Assembly: GCA_036250195.1 (NCBI GenBank)
Contig: JAVHZZ010000006.1
Span: 166,118,424 to 166,182,423, forward strand
Source of the DNA: Mixophyes australis
Lineage: Eukaryota > Chordata > Amphibia > Anura > Limnodynastidae
Direction of reading: 5' to 3'
DNA: 64,000 nucleotides
Shown here: positions 1-10,510 of the stretch, piece after piece
Numbering within the stretch: position 1 is the first letter of the stretch
Layout: the number at the start of each line of letters is the position of its first letter
The notes under the pieces: generated by a model
The model's database searches: none
Told to the model about the DNA's origin: nothing
The model's input: only the letters and a program-made list of their open reading frames with translations
Translations under genes and position numbers: made by a program

Positions 1-132
1 CCCCTGTCTAAAGTGCCCCGGGCCCCCCAGAGCCTTAATCCAGCTCTGGGCGCGAGGGCCCAGGCCGGGCCCCCTGACATGCCCAGGCCCGGGTAATTAG
101 TACCCGCTTCTTGCCCCTTCTCGGTGGCCCTG
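1..132 (-). mobile_element. hAT-like element end, cut by window edge
   Basis: Read on the minus strand this starts with CAGGGCCACCGAGAAGGGG and continues into a GC-rich stretch. That closely matches the left end of the hAT-like element at 1428 (CAGGGCCGCCGAGAG). The terminus is at 132 and the rest lies outside the window. A candidate TSD is 133-140 but its partner is not visible. Family membership is inferred from the shared terminus. Confidence 0.6.
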
Positions 133-355
133 GTTGCTACATATAGGATGTTTACCATAGTTGCAAACTGTCCCTAATTTCTGTGGACAGTCCCATATTT
201 TAAATATATGTCCATCTTTTTCAATATTTACCAAGCACACAGTACAAATCCTCTTACTCTGTTTTTTACAACATGTATATTCTTATTGTGAAATAGATGG
301 CCTATGTATATGTGTGCATGCATTTTAATATATATATATATATAAGTAGAGGCAG

Positions 356-420
356 TGGCAGGTCCATCTTGACAGCATTATAGGCCCTGGGCAAAGCAGT
401 GCATCGGGGCCCTACCATAA
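356..420 (-). mobile_element. hAT MITE end fragment
   Basis: CAGGTCCATCTTGACAGCAT, followed by a 'GGGCAAAGCAGTGCA' segment, matches the reverse complement of the right end of the complete MITE at 60374-60594. The other end is not recognisable, so this is a truncated copy. Confidence 0.5.
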
Positions 421-1419
421 ACCGAAACAAAGCCACTGTCGCACCATGGCCTTCAAACTTCATTGCGCTCTGTTCCATTTCCTTCATTATTTACGATTAG
501 TAGGTAGCAGGAGGAGGCAACTGACATGGACTGTTAAAAATATTAGAAGAACTTTATTATAGCTTTACGGCTTCAAAAAATGATGTGTGCTGATTTTGTC
601 TTGCTTATGTACAATTATAAACAAAGGAAAAATATTACAGCGCTGCAAATGGTCAAAATATAATCATGCCAAACACGATGGAATTTGTTAGTGTTACGAA
701 GATGGCAGTAGGCGAAGTGGTGATATGACATACCACAATATACATCCCCACTTCAACCACTGAGTGTGAGTCTATATGAAAGGAAAGAAAAATTTCCATT
801 TCTTTGAGAATGAACACACAGTTTAACTGCAAGAAAAAACAGAATAGCAGAGGATAATATCAGCAAAATCTGCCATTGTGATACCATTTTATATATTTGG
901 GTTCATTATTTGCTGTTATATTTGTCCTATGCATTTTTAATTTAATTGGCATAATTTTCATGGCACAAATACGGTGGGGTGCAGTCACCAGTAGAAACCA
1001 ATCTCCGTCCAAGACATAATATTTTAGACAAGAAAGTGACTTACTATCCAACAGTTCCTGTCGCTTTTGGGTCCTGAAAATACGGACAATTCCAAGAAAA
1101 TAAGTTCTGTTGCTAGGTATGCGTTTTTTTATACTTTTGAGTATGGTAGTAGACTAGTAATGTTTGCTTTTTGCCAGTGGTTTTCCAGATGTTGTAGATC
1201 TACAAGTCCCAACATACCCTGTGAGTCAGAAGCTTATGGTAGCTGTGGGCTTTTACTTCTCTTCCATCATTCCCAGTTGGAAAATCAGGATAAAAAAGGC
1301 TCTGACACCCAAACCATGCTCAGATCTACCCAAGATACATTTTTTTGGGTAAGACCTTGGTCTGGGACCTGCAGTTCCACAACATCTGCTGAGCCACTCA
1401 TTGACTATGCCTTCCCTGC
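421..1419. other. No gene recognised; AT-rich spacer
   Basis: Only short unrelated reading frames are present. Around 1186-1222 the words 'ccagatgttgtagatctacaagt' style resemble the interior of the hAT MITE at 39164 (Tgttgtgaaactac / agtccca), suggesting a decayed fragment. Nothing else can be supported. Confidence 0.4.
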
Positions 1420-1427
1420 AATGTAAG

Positions 1428-3393
1428 CAGGGCCGCCGAGAGGGGGGGGGAGCGGGTACAGTTTACCCGGGCCCGGCCATGCCAGGGGGCCCGGGCCGGG
1501 CCCTCGCTGCTAATTATTTTATTTTATTTTTTTCCTGTCTTGCGCTTTTTTTTTTAACTTTTAATAATTTTTTTTCCCGCGGGGGGGGGGGAGGGGGGGG
1601 GGGGTCTTGGGTTTCTTGGTAGCTGGGAGGAAGAATAAATTTAAAAAAAAAAAAAAATACTCACGTGATCGCGCGGCGCCGTGTCCCTCCTCTCCTCTTC
1701 TCCATTCACACTGACTGCCGGGCGTGACGTCATCAAGTCACGCCTGTCAGTCAGTGAGGAGCGCCGCAGCCAGCAGGAAGAAAGAAGACAGAAGAGGAGA
1801 CAGAAGAGCAGAAAAGAAAAGAAAGAAGTTGACAAAAGGTAAGTAAAGAAACGGAGAGGCAAGGGGAGGAAAACAGAGAGGGACAGTACTATAAAGAAAG
1901 GGGACAGAGAAACAGAGGAGGAAAAAAAGGAGAGAGCCACAGAGGAATAAAAAAAAATTGGGGAGAGAGGAACAGAGGAGGAAAAAAAGGAGAGAGCCAC
2001 AGGGGAATAAAAAAAAAAGTGGGAGAGAGGAACAGAGGAGGAAAAAAAGGAGAGAGCCACAGGGGAATAAAAAAAAAAGTGGGAGAGAGGAACAGAGGAG
2101 GAAAAAAAGGAGAGAGCCACAGAGGAATAAAAAAAAAATTGGGGAGAGAGGAACAGAGGAGGAAAAAAAGGAGAGAGCCACAGGGGAATAAAAAAAAAAG
2201 TGGGAGAGAGGAACAGAGGAGGAAAATAAGGAGAGAGCCACAGAGGAATAAAAAAAAATTGGGGAGAGAGGAACAGAGGAGGAAAAAAAGGAGAGAGCCA
2301 CAGAGGAATAAAAAAAAGTGGGAGAGAGGAACAGAGGAGGAAAAAAAGTGGGAGAGAGGCACAAAGTAAAAAAGAAGGGGGAAAAGCAGCATGGAGGTCG
2401 CAGTGTGAGCATAAGGGGGTACAGTGTAGTTGTGATGAAGGGGCACAGTATTGTGTGTGTAATGGCACAGGGGGCTTGTTGCAATGTAGTGTGTGTGAGG
2501 TAGGTGGCAGCTAATTAATGGGCGCTATTTTGTTTGTAGGGTGATGGTGAGGCAATTTAATAGTAGGGACTATTAATTTAAGATGGGGTGGTTTGGGGGC
2601 TATTGAATCTTGGGGTGAGTTTAGGGAGAATGAGGTCTATTTATTAAATGTGACTATGAATTATTTAATGGCAGTGATGGTTGCGGGAAATAGGTATTGC
2701 TGGGGCTGTTTGCAGGAAGGGAAATAGGTTTATTTATTAAATGTGAATAGTATTATTTTAATGTTGGGGCTGGAGGAAGGCCTAATTATGAATCGTGGGT
2801 GCTATTGATTTAACGCTGGGGCTGGCTGTAATTTTCTAAATGTAGCCATTTTTTTTTCAAAATAGGTCCTACAACATTTCTGGATCCGGACAAGCCACAA
2901 CTAAAGAAAGCAGCAGCCACAGGTGGAGAAAGTGAGAAGAACAGGTAGGAGAGAGCAGCACAGTGTGTGAAATGTTGTGATTCTAGTAGGGACAATACCA
3001 ATTTTTGGTGAATGTTGTGTCCAATGTAAGGTGTAGGCCAAGACTGAACTGTTTGTGTACACACTGCATTGTTTGTATACTACCCTGTGGTGGTAGATGT
3101 CCTGAAAGTCAGGAGTGCTTGAACATATGTGACGCTCCGGCGAATTGAGAGCCTAGTGGTTTTTATGTTAGCCACGCCCCAATGGCATGTTTGCCACGCC
3201 CCCAAATGCATGACCACACCTCCCAAAATTTTTGCACCGCCGTTTGGGTAGCCACGCCCCTGAATATATGACCATACACCTAATTTTATTTTGCGCCCCA
3301 AAAGCCCCAAAAAATTTTTGGGGCTTACTTCACTATGAGGGGGGCCCCATGAATTTGTTGTATCCGGGCCCTGAATTCTTCTTGGCAGCCCTG
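1428..3393 (+). mobile_element. Non-autonomous hAT-like element with internal minisatellite
   Basis: The left end CAGGGCCGCCGAGAG and the right end, whose reverse complement begins CAGGGCTGCCAAGA, form short TIRs. The flanks 1420-1427 (aatgtaag) and 3394-3401 (agtgtaag) are an 8-bp TSD with one mismatch, diagnostic of hAT insertion. The 1966-bp element has G-runs near 1441-1600, a purine-rich minisatellite at about 1950-2365, then AT-rich sequence. Its right end (3160-3300) is rich in 'gccacgcccc' motifs. No transposase domain is visible, so any movement would need a related enzyme in trans. Confidence 0.8.
1950..2365 (+). repeat. Purine-rich minisatellite, unit about 60 bp
   Basis: About seven tandem units of roughly 60-62 bp, each with 'gagaggaacagaggagg', an A-run, 'ggagagagccacag' and a second A-run. 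Units differ mainly in A-run length and single bases. The strand asymmetry leaves several frames open on both strands; these low-complexity frames are not genes. The array lies inside the hAT-like element at 1428-3393. Confidence 0.9.
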
Positions 3394-3401
3394 AGTGTAA
3401 G

Positions 3402-4184
3402 TCCATTTTGAAAATGAACATGACTCTAATTTCACAAAATAAAAAAATGGCTACAGGATCCTAGACTCTCCTGTGAATGTACTCCCCAGAGGGAGACAGC
3501 TATGTTTCTTTTATCTTAATCTCTTACTCCCTGCCTGGAAAATGTATACAGTATATTGGACTTCATAAACCATAATGGGCTATCTCTACACACAAAAACA
3601 GATGCAGATGAGAAAACTCCAGGCAGCTGTCCATAACTCAAGTGTTTAAGATAAGAGAAGCTGCTACAATAAAGATAATTACTCTTTATTGATTGTAGTG
3701 TTTAAAGTAGGAAAAGAAGCAAAATATACGGACACAGTATATTGTATGCAGATAATATGACCTTTACAGAATTCTCTTTAAATCATAAAGGTTTACATAC
3801 TGTATCTTCTCTAAGGTTAAAAGTACAAATAGGACAAGTATCAAATGAACTCATTGTAGAACTACTGTTGAATTTCCGTACTGTACATGCACACTAAAAA
3901 AATATGCATAGATGCTACTGATTGGCGGGTTGCGTATTAACAACTACAGCTGATAGTACTTTATTCAATAGTGTTATACTACATGATGTTTCGTCCGTCT
4001 ATTTACATTACTTAATTGAAATTTCCATTTGGATTACTGCAGGACAGTTTGTATTTGTGTTTATATGTAGTCACATTTTATGTGGAACATACAACATACA
4101 CATTCATTAATAACACTGTCAAGACACTAATTTCACTTGTGCACAGGGTGACGACCACAACAACACCACAACTATGACATCACA
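3402..4184. other. No feature recognised
   Basis: AT-rich spacer between the hAT-like element and the 100-bp tandem array. No conserved protein motif, RNA gene or terminal repeat was identified. Confidence 0.4.
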
Positions 4185-4190
4185 GCCCCC

Positions 4191-4775
4191 TAATTGTGCA
4201 TAAATATTTCTGGCTGTCAAAATTACTATCTGTCAGCAGTATCAACCAACTAATTTTTAGCACTCCCCAGTGCTTTTGGGGTGCCCCCCCCTAATTGTGC
4301 ATAAATATTTCTGGCTGTCAAAATTACTATCTGTCAACAGTATCTACCAACTAATTTTTAGCACTCCCCAGTGCTTTTGGGGTGCCCCCCCTAATTGTGC
4401 ATAAATATTTCTGGCTGTCAAAATTACTATCTGTCAGCAGTATCTACCAACTAATTTTTAGCACTCCCCAGTGCTTTTGGGGTGTCCCCCCTAATTGTGC
4501 ATAAATATTTCTGGCTGTCAAAATTACTATCTGTCAGCAGTATCAACCAACTAATTTTTAGCACTCCCCAGTGCTTTTGGGGTGCCCCCCCAATTGTGCA
4601 TAAATATTTCTGGCTGTCAAAATTACTATCTGTCAGCAGTATCTACCAACTAATTTTTAGCACTCCCCAGTGCTTTTGGGGTGTCCCCCCTAATTGTGCA
4701 TAAATATTTCTGACTGTCAAAATTACTATCTGTCAGCAGTATCTTACCAAATAATTGTTAGCACTACAAGTGCTT
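4191..4775 (+). repeat. Tandem array, about 100-bp unit, six copies
   Basis: The word 'taattgtgcataaata' recurs at about 4191, 4292, 4392, 4492, 4591 and 4691, giving a 99-101 bp period. Each unit also holds 'ggctgtcaaaattac', 'ctgtcagcagtat', and a small inverted repeat 'gcactccccagtgc' before a C-run. Copies are nearly identical, so the array is young or homogenised. It abuts the reading frame at 4786 and lies upstream of the hAT terminus at 5522, so it is probably internal to that element. Confidence 0.9.
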
Positions 4776-4785
4776 TGGGCTGAGA

Positions 4786-5103
4786 ATGGATTCAAAGCAG
4801 TCCACATATGAGCAGAATGAGCAACCAGGTTCTGTCACCAGTCCTGATGTTAGTGTTCCCAGTACGTCATCTGGGCAAGGCGATGTCAAACTACAGAGTG
4901 TTTCGAAATCAGTCCAAAAAACAAAAACAACATTTTTTTTTACTTGGTTGAAGCGAAAAAGAAGTGTTACTGAGCAAAAGTTAAGTGCCGATAAAAAAAA
5001 AATTGCCAACATGCCATTCTACACACGCAGTGGCAAAGAGAGAATGAGGCCTTCACCTTTGGCTAGTAGTGGCAGATCCCAATTAATATTGTACAGTCTA
5101 TAA
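4786..5103 (+). CDS. Hypothetical 105-residue reading frame, probably transposon-borne
   Basis: An ATG-started frame of 105 codons follows the 100-bp tandem array and precedes a hAT-type terminus at 5522. The product is hydrophilic. It has a Ser/Thr-rich N-terminal third, then a Lys/Arg-rich segment around residues 40-72 (key words LKRKRSVTEQKL and DKKKIA), and ends in a basic Arg/Pro/Ser-rich stretch. No zinc finger, DDE motif or membrane segment is visible. The basic centre could be a nuclear-localisation or DNA-binding region, but this is a guess. It may be the N-terminal part of a hAT-associated protein whose remainder was deleted. I do not recognise the family. Confidence 0.3.
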   Translation: MDSKQSTYEQNEQPGSVTSPDVSVPSTSSGQGDVKLQSVSKSVQKTKTTFFFTWLKRKRSVTEQKLSADKKKIANMPFYTRSGKERMRPSPLASSGRSQLILYSL

Positions 5104-5384
5104 CGGCTGAATTTTTGGGATTTTTAAACAAGTGGAGGGGGACCTATAGAGACAGAAAGCAAACTGCCTTTTTCCATTTCTTTACATATTTAACTATAAG
5201 TGTAGGGTGTAATATACATCCAAAGATGATGGCTGCATTGCCAATATATAAAGATGGAGAGGAAAACAATCTGTTTTGTGTGTAGAATAAATGAAGGCCT
5301 ACCTACCATGAATTAAACTGTTTTTTGGATGATTTATCACCTCTACAATTAGATTACTTAGCTATGAAACAGTTGGAGCACTAA

Positions 5385-5522
5385 ATTGGGTTATTTTAGG
5401 CCCAAAAACATTGATTTTATAACAAAATAGCAAAACAAAACCAAACAAAACCAAAACACGACGGTAATCCAAATCCAAAACCGAATCCAAAACCAAAACA
5501 CAGTGGTCAGTGACCATCTCTA
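5385..5522 (-). mobile_element. hAT right terminus (GGTTTTGG type)
   Basis: The minus strand from 5522 reads TAGAGATGGTCACTGACC and then GGTTTTGG-rich sequence. This is the same terminus as the complete element at 8425 (TAGAGATGTTCACTGACC) and the one at 47400. The left boundary was not found; the element probably includes the tandem array and frame between 4191 and 5103. Confidence 0.65.
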
Positions 5523-5821
5523 ATAACTATATACAATGGTTAATCATGACGTACACATTTGCTAGTGTTGTACAGCTGGATGCATCTAGACATGCATCTG
5601 ACTGAACAAATAACCGTAAATGCGCTTGATCTATGGTGCATCTTTTTCTGTGTTTGTTCGGTGCACAAATGTGTCCAACTCTATATAAGCCCTGTAATGC
5701 TCAGGTAATTATAACACTTTCCTATGTAATGCATGACGATTTTAAAAGTGCCCTGTAGACAGGGGGTCAATATATTGATAGAATATGGAAATGTACTGAC
5801 TGATCCCCAGTTATATTAGAT

Positions 5822-6120
5822 TTCATCATCATCATCATCATCACCATTTATTTATATAGCGCCACTGATTCCGCAGCGCTGTACATAGAACTCACATCAG
5901 TCTCTGCCCCATTGGGGCTTACAGTCTAAATTCTCTAACACACACACACAGACAGACAGACTAGGGTCAATTTGATAGCAGCCAATTAACCTACCAGTAT
6001 GTTTTTGGAGTGTGGGAGGAAACCGGATCACCCGGAGGAAACCCACACAAACACGGGAGAACATACAAACTCCTCACAGATAAGGCCATGGTCAAGAATT
6101 GAACTCATGACCCCGTGCTG
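5822..6120 (-). mobile_element. GGAGGAAACC-type SINE
   Basis: After a (TCA)n run come 'tttatttatatagcgcc', 'gccccattggggcttacag', 'ggagtgtgggaggaaacc' and 'gaattgaactcatgaccc'. This block belongs to a common fish and amphibian tRNA-derived SINE. The tRNA-like head is at the 6120 end, so it lies on the minus strand. A plus-strand relative is at 13660-13900. SINEs depend on a partner LINE for movement; the partner is not evident here. Confidence 0.65.
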
Positions 6121-7084
6121 CCCAAATTGTCTGTTTTTTTAAATGCAAACCTTTCTTTTCTCTTTTTAAATAGGGAATTGGACGCCCAAGTTGGGCATGT
6201 GCAGAAGCACCCTTCACTGGCCTACCACGGAGAGACACTCCTCTTACCGCTGGCAGCCAGTGTCACCAAGGAGCCGATCATCGCTCAGACACCCTTGTGG
6301 TATTTTCTTAAATTGCCCGATACATTTTTTTTTTGCTTATCGCAACAATAGAACATTTTATTGTTGGAGGGGTCTTGGTAAATATACCCCTAAAACTGAT
6401 AATGAAAAACCATTTCTGTAGCGCAATGTATTCTCAAAAATATCATATAGGTACATAAAATACTAACGTAAGACTATGGGAACGTGGATCAGAGATGCCT
6501 GTTTTGGCACATCTGCTAGGGTTCTAGGTTTAAATATCATTACCATTCATTCTCCACATTAACTTGACATTTACTCAGCAGTCACTGAGAAGACATTGTT
6601 GTGACTTATGGGTCTTCCACTAACCTCTTTCATGGTTAAATTATGTGCTTATCTCAGACTAATGTGACTCCTTTTATCACTCCTGTCTCACAGACTTTGT
6701 CATGGGTAATAAAATACTATACTTCTGGAAATTGTATCCCAAATTTAAGTTAATCTTGACATTTAAATCAATACCATTTGTATAAATTCCTCAATTCAAG
6801 TTTCTATATATTGTGTGGTACTATGTAAACAACAATATAATCATTATCATTAAATACAAATTATCAGTTTAATGGTAGTATATATTCAGCAAAATTGTAT
6901 GATTAAAAAAAAAGACATCAGCTACAGGGCAGTGATTTTCAACCAATGCGTTAGAACACATTTATGTATCAAAGTGCTTGGCTAGATCTGTCACAAAAAA
7001 TAGGGGTGTGATAAATGTGGTATAGCATTAAAGTTAGAGATAACGATGAGAAAATGTTAGAGAAAAAGAAGATTTCTTCACGCA

Positions 7085-7147
7085 GATAAAATAGTTGTAT
7101 TACCCTCTCACCCCTTTGGGATGAGAGGGTAATACGACTATTTTATC
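7085..7147. repeat. Near-perfect 26-bp inverted repeat (63-nt hairpin)
   Basis: Arms 7085-7110 and 7122-7147 are complementary over 26 positions, with one mismatch that would be a G-U pair in RNA. The 11-base loop could itself pair three more bases. The length is in the range of a pre-miRNA, but it could equally be the core of a palindromic MITE. Confidence 0.85.
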
Positions 7148-7392
7148 TAAGTAGACAAAATAGGACCCTAAGGACCCTTAAGCCAGGAACCCCGAGGTGA
7201 TTTCCAGGGGAGACTTGCAATGTTGCCAACGCAGGGCCAATTTTCGAAAATTACCCAAAAACCATTGAAAGTCACTATTACAGATAACATTTTTATGAAA
7301 AAACATGGTTCCATTTTACACCAGAAGTTCACCACTGCGGAGGAGGCAGGTTAAGTTTGAAATTCAAGAGCTCAAGCACTTCTTATGTGGAA

Positions 7393-7432
7393 ATCTCTGA
7401 TTGGACGGCTGTCCAGCCGTCCACTCAGAGAT
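7393..7432. repeat. Hairpin of 8+9 bp arms with a 2-nt internal loop
   Basis: ATCTCTGA (7393-7400) pairs with TCAGAGAT (7425-7432), and GGACGGCTG (7403-7411) pairs with CAGCCGTCC (7414-7422). The turn is two bases and a 2x2 internal loop separates the stems. The internal loop carries ATTGG, a reverse CCAAT box. Confidence 0.8.
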
Positions 7433-8988
7433 CTAGACACAGGAAAGTGCTGTGTTGATGAACTTGAACGTCAAACTTCTCCTACAGGTAAAATTAGCAT
7501 TGAATACTGTAGAAGCCAGGGGTGTGAGTATCTGACAAATGGATATACAGTCGGATTATATGTGAATGTGATAATGTGAAATATATTTTCATTTAAAAAG
7601 GAAAACTTTAGAAATACATTTATACTTTTTCTTGGAAGTCTATGAAGGGTTTTAATTTTGGCATTACAATTACATCTACATACACTTCATGATATAAAGC
7701 AAATTATCCAGCCCTTATTAAAGTTTTACTGGATACCTGGTCCAAATACTCAATCTCTTGGCAGTGCAGAATCTCAGCTGTACAGATGGCCCTGCTTCTA
7801 AGGCTCCTATATTTTATTATAATTTATTTAGACCATTGCTCTCTGAAGAAATGACCGTGTCCAACTTTAGCTTATATTGTTGAAAGGGTTAATTACATAC
7901 ATGTTTAGACTTGCATTCATTCTTGTAGTATTGAAAATAAAAATATGTGGACCTGCTTGCTGTGATAACAACTGGAGGAAATTGAGACAAAGTGGTGTTG
8001 AATGTTCCAGACAAATATTTACAGTATAATATGTTCTTGTTTACTTTCTAATACATAACAAGTATGTTGATATTGTGAAATAAAGTTTACGATGTACTGT
8101 ACATATGTGTAATATATATGTAAACAAATGCTTTCAAAGCACTTAAACTGCTGCTTACAGTTACTAGGGGAAAGCCATCTTACAGACATAACTGCTATGT
8201 ATGATGGATCCAAAATTTACGTATTTATGTTGTTTTATTTTTATATTATGCGTTTTGTAACAAAAGGAAAACTCCACATGCCCCTCCCCCCCATTGGTCA
8301 CCTAAACAGGAAGGGGGGGCACCTTTTATAAGCTAGTCATACAGTGTAAAGGCATGCTTAGATATTTACACAAAAAAATCTCCAAGCAAACTGTTGTGAA
8401 CCAATGCTGCCATTCTATTGGTACTAGAGATGTTCACTGACCCCCGTGTTCTGGTTTTGGTTTTGGATCTGGATTAATTTTGGGTTTTGGTTTTGGTTTT
8501 GGCAAAATAGCCCTTGCATGTTTTGGTTTTTAGTTTCGGATCCCTATTTTTTTTCTAAAATCCCTATTTTTTTTTTGCTAAAATCACATAATTTTGCTCT
8601 TTTTTCCCTTACATTATTATTATTATTAACCTCAATAACACTAATTTCAAGTCATTTGAATACTGCAGCGACCTGGCTGGATGGTAAGCGACAGAGCAAT
8701 GGCACAAACACACGGCAGTTCATAGCACATCTAGGAAACATTGCCACACAGCAGTGACAGAAAAGAAAAGTGGTGCAAGATGGAATTGTCCTTTGGCCCT
8801 CCCATCCACCCTTATGTAAGATATTGAATAGGACATGTATAGTTAACAAATCAAGCACTCAAGTGACAAGGAGTGCCACTTTTGTGCCTGAAGTGCTTGG
8901 TTTGTTTGGGCCCCCACAAATCAAGCTAACAATAGCTTAGCTGCCTTAAGCCTAACAGTGCTGTGAATAACCTCTACATTATTAAACC

Positions 8989-9460
8989 ATGTCTGTTCGT
9001 GCTGCATCTTTAATCTCCTTCTCCTCTGTGGATACCTCCCTGTCATCCCTGAAGAACTGCCAAACTTATGTAAACACAGGAATGGATATTACAACTGGAG
9101 TGGCAATAGATCTGCTTCAGACAGACTGTGACAGGGAACATGAGGGCAGCATGGAATCTGTCATGTTGGAATATGCTGCATTGAACAGAGATTTAAACCA
9201 ATATATAGACGCAGTTGAGGAGGCCGTACTTAAGTTAAAACGTGACCCACCGGATGAAATCCCGGATTTAAGAGAGCTTGTACATGAGAGATACACTGCG
9301 CTTCAGAAGAATAATACAGAGGAGGCCCTGAGGCAGGATGATACATTTTAAAGTTTAAAGAACAGCTAAGAGACCTGAGAAAACAAATGGGTGTGTCACT
9401 AGCCCCTACAGACAAAGCTTTGGAAGATGATGATAAGGAGATAGCCGTCACCCTGAGCAC
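8989..9460 (+). pseudogene. NSMCE2: Captured NSMCE2 (MMS21) cDNA fragment
   Basis: The frame from 8989 matches the N-terminal half of NSMCE2, the SUMO E3 ligase of the SMC5/6 DNA-repair complex. Recognisable words in order are [44 protein letters not shown] and, after a one-base deletion near 9350, QFKEQL-like and LRKQMGV. This covers the SMC5-binding helical region, roughly residues 10-165 of the human protein. Its encoding without introns indicates an mRNA origin. It ends abruptly at 9460, before the SP-RING, where 18S rRNA sequence begins. The frameshift and missing SP-RING argue against ligase function. The 121-codon open frame before the shift could still give a truncated SMC5-binding peptide, which is speculation. 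Confidence 0.85.
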
Positions 9461-9567
9461 ATGGCTGGTACAGTGAAACTGATAATGAATCATGAAATCA
9501 GTTATGGTTCATTTGATCAGTCCACCCGTTCCTTGGATAACTGTGGTAATTCCACAGCTAATACATG
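9461..9567 (+). pseudogene. 18S rRNA fragment inside hAT element
   Basis: This ~107-bp segment, with 'ctggtacagtgaaactg', 'gaaatcagttatggttc', 'ttggataactgtggtaatt' and 'agctaatacatg', matches the 5' domain of vertebrate 18S rRNA (roughly positions 70-190) with scattered substitutions. It is in the sense orientation. It joins NSMCE2 directly on the left and a LINE coding fragment on the right. It is too short and diverged to be functional rRNA. Confidence 0.85.
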
Positions 9568-9960
9568 GACAGAGTGAAGCGGGCGGTCATGTACAAGGAG
9601 TCCCTCAAAGGTGAAAAAGGGATCCTGGATATCCCCAACATGCTGAGCGCCTTCTTTCTCTGCAACTGCATCTGCAGAATTGAAAAGAACATTTGCTCTG
9701 CTGGGAAGTCCATATCTCGCTTTTTACTCCCGTCTCTTTGGAGGACCCTTGGTTGGGAAAAGTGGGACAGCTCCTTTCCTTACAACTGGACTACACCTTG
9801 GTTATTATTAACTGCTTTAAGGACACTATTTGGCTTGCCAGGAATCGGCTCATCTTGAAAAGGGAGAAGATGACCTTTCAGGACTGTCGCAGGCTGATTC
9901 ACAGCCTACTAAGAGACTATAACACCATTGACAGTCCTGAGGAAGAGGAAGATGGTTCAT
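9568..9960 (+). pseudogene. L1/Tx1-type LINE ORF2 C-terminal fragment
   Basis: Two overlapping frames read like the tail of a Tx1-like LINE polyprotein: one with VKRAVMYKESLKG, LDIPNMLSAFFLCNC and WDSSFPYNWTTPW, the other with INCFKDTIWLARNRL and DCRRLIHSLLRDYN. At least one frameshift and probably an internal deletion separate them. The stretch after 9960 has an AATAAA at about 10008. I infer a LINE 3' end joined to the 18S and NSMCE2 segments. The family call rests on motif resemblance. Confidence 0.55.
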
Positions 9961-10179
9961 TTTCTGTCTCCCTCTTCTCCTTCTCCCCCTCTGTGTCTGT
10001 TTATTCAATAAAACCTTGGGCGTGTGTCTCCCCCTTCCTTACCCCCTCCAACCCATTCCCCCATCGCTGTTTGAAGTTTTGTTGAATGCCTTGCCTTAAT
10101 TTATGCAGTCTTCCCTATATTTGTGTCTGTCTCACTAAAGCTTCGGTCTTCTGTGTACTGTTGTGAATCCATTTTGATA

Positions 10180-10510
10180 ACACAGTACAATGTGACTGCA
10201 GATTTAGACCAAGACTGCCAGCCCTATTATTTCTATTTCAGCAATGACAATTAGCAATGGAGCAATGGAGCTCTCCTGTTTTGTGTGTTAGCTATATAAC
10301 ATCATACAATGTGACTGCAGATTTAGAAGACCAAGCCTGCCAGCCCTATTATTTCTTTTTCAGCAATGACAATTAGCAATGGAGCAATGGAGCTCTCCTC
10401 TTTGTGTGTTACCTATATAACACAGTACAATGTGACTGCAGACTTAGAAGACCAAGCCTGCCAGACCTATTATTTCTATTTCAGCAATGACAATTAGCAA
10501 TGGAAATCTC
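10180..10510 (+). repeat. Tandem repeat, about 125 bp, three copies
   Basis: The words 'cagtacaatgtgactgcag', 'gccagccctattattt' and 'cagcaatgacaattagc' recur three times. It lies near the right end of the hAT element, where such subterminal repeats are common. Confidence 0.8.

Larger units (their letters stand above)
6121..8416. other. No gene; two strong hairpins only
   Basis: This 2.3-kb stretch has only short frames with no recognisable domains. Its distinct structures are the hairpins at 7085-7147 and 7393-7432, listed separately. Confidence 0.4.

Noticed and set aside
1641..2484. Membrane-protein-like Phe/Leu/Ser-rich frames of up to 275 codons
   Set aside because: Antisense of a purine-rich minisatellite inside a hAT-like element.
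4786..5103. Homology of this frame to the hAT sequence near 49030 through 'attgccaacatgccat'
   Set aside because: The shared word is short and orientation relative to the element ends is inconsistent; not enough to assign the frame.
8989..9351. An intact second NSMCE2 gene
   Set aside because: It lacks the SP-RING and intron-exon structure, has a frameshift near 9350, and lies inside transposon ends.
9461..9567. Functional rRNA gene
   Set aside because: Only about 107 bp with several substitutions and fused to NSMCE2 and LINE sequence; a captured fragment.
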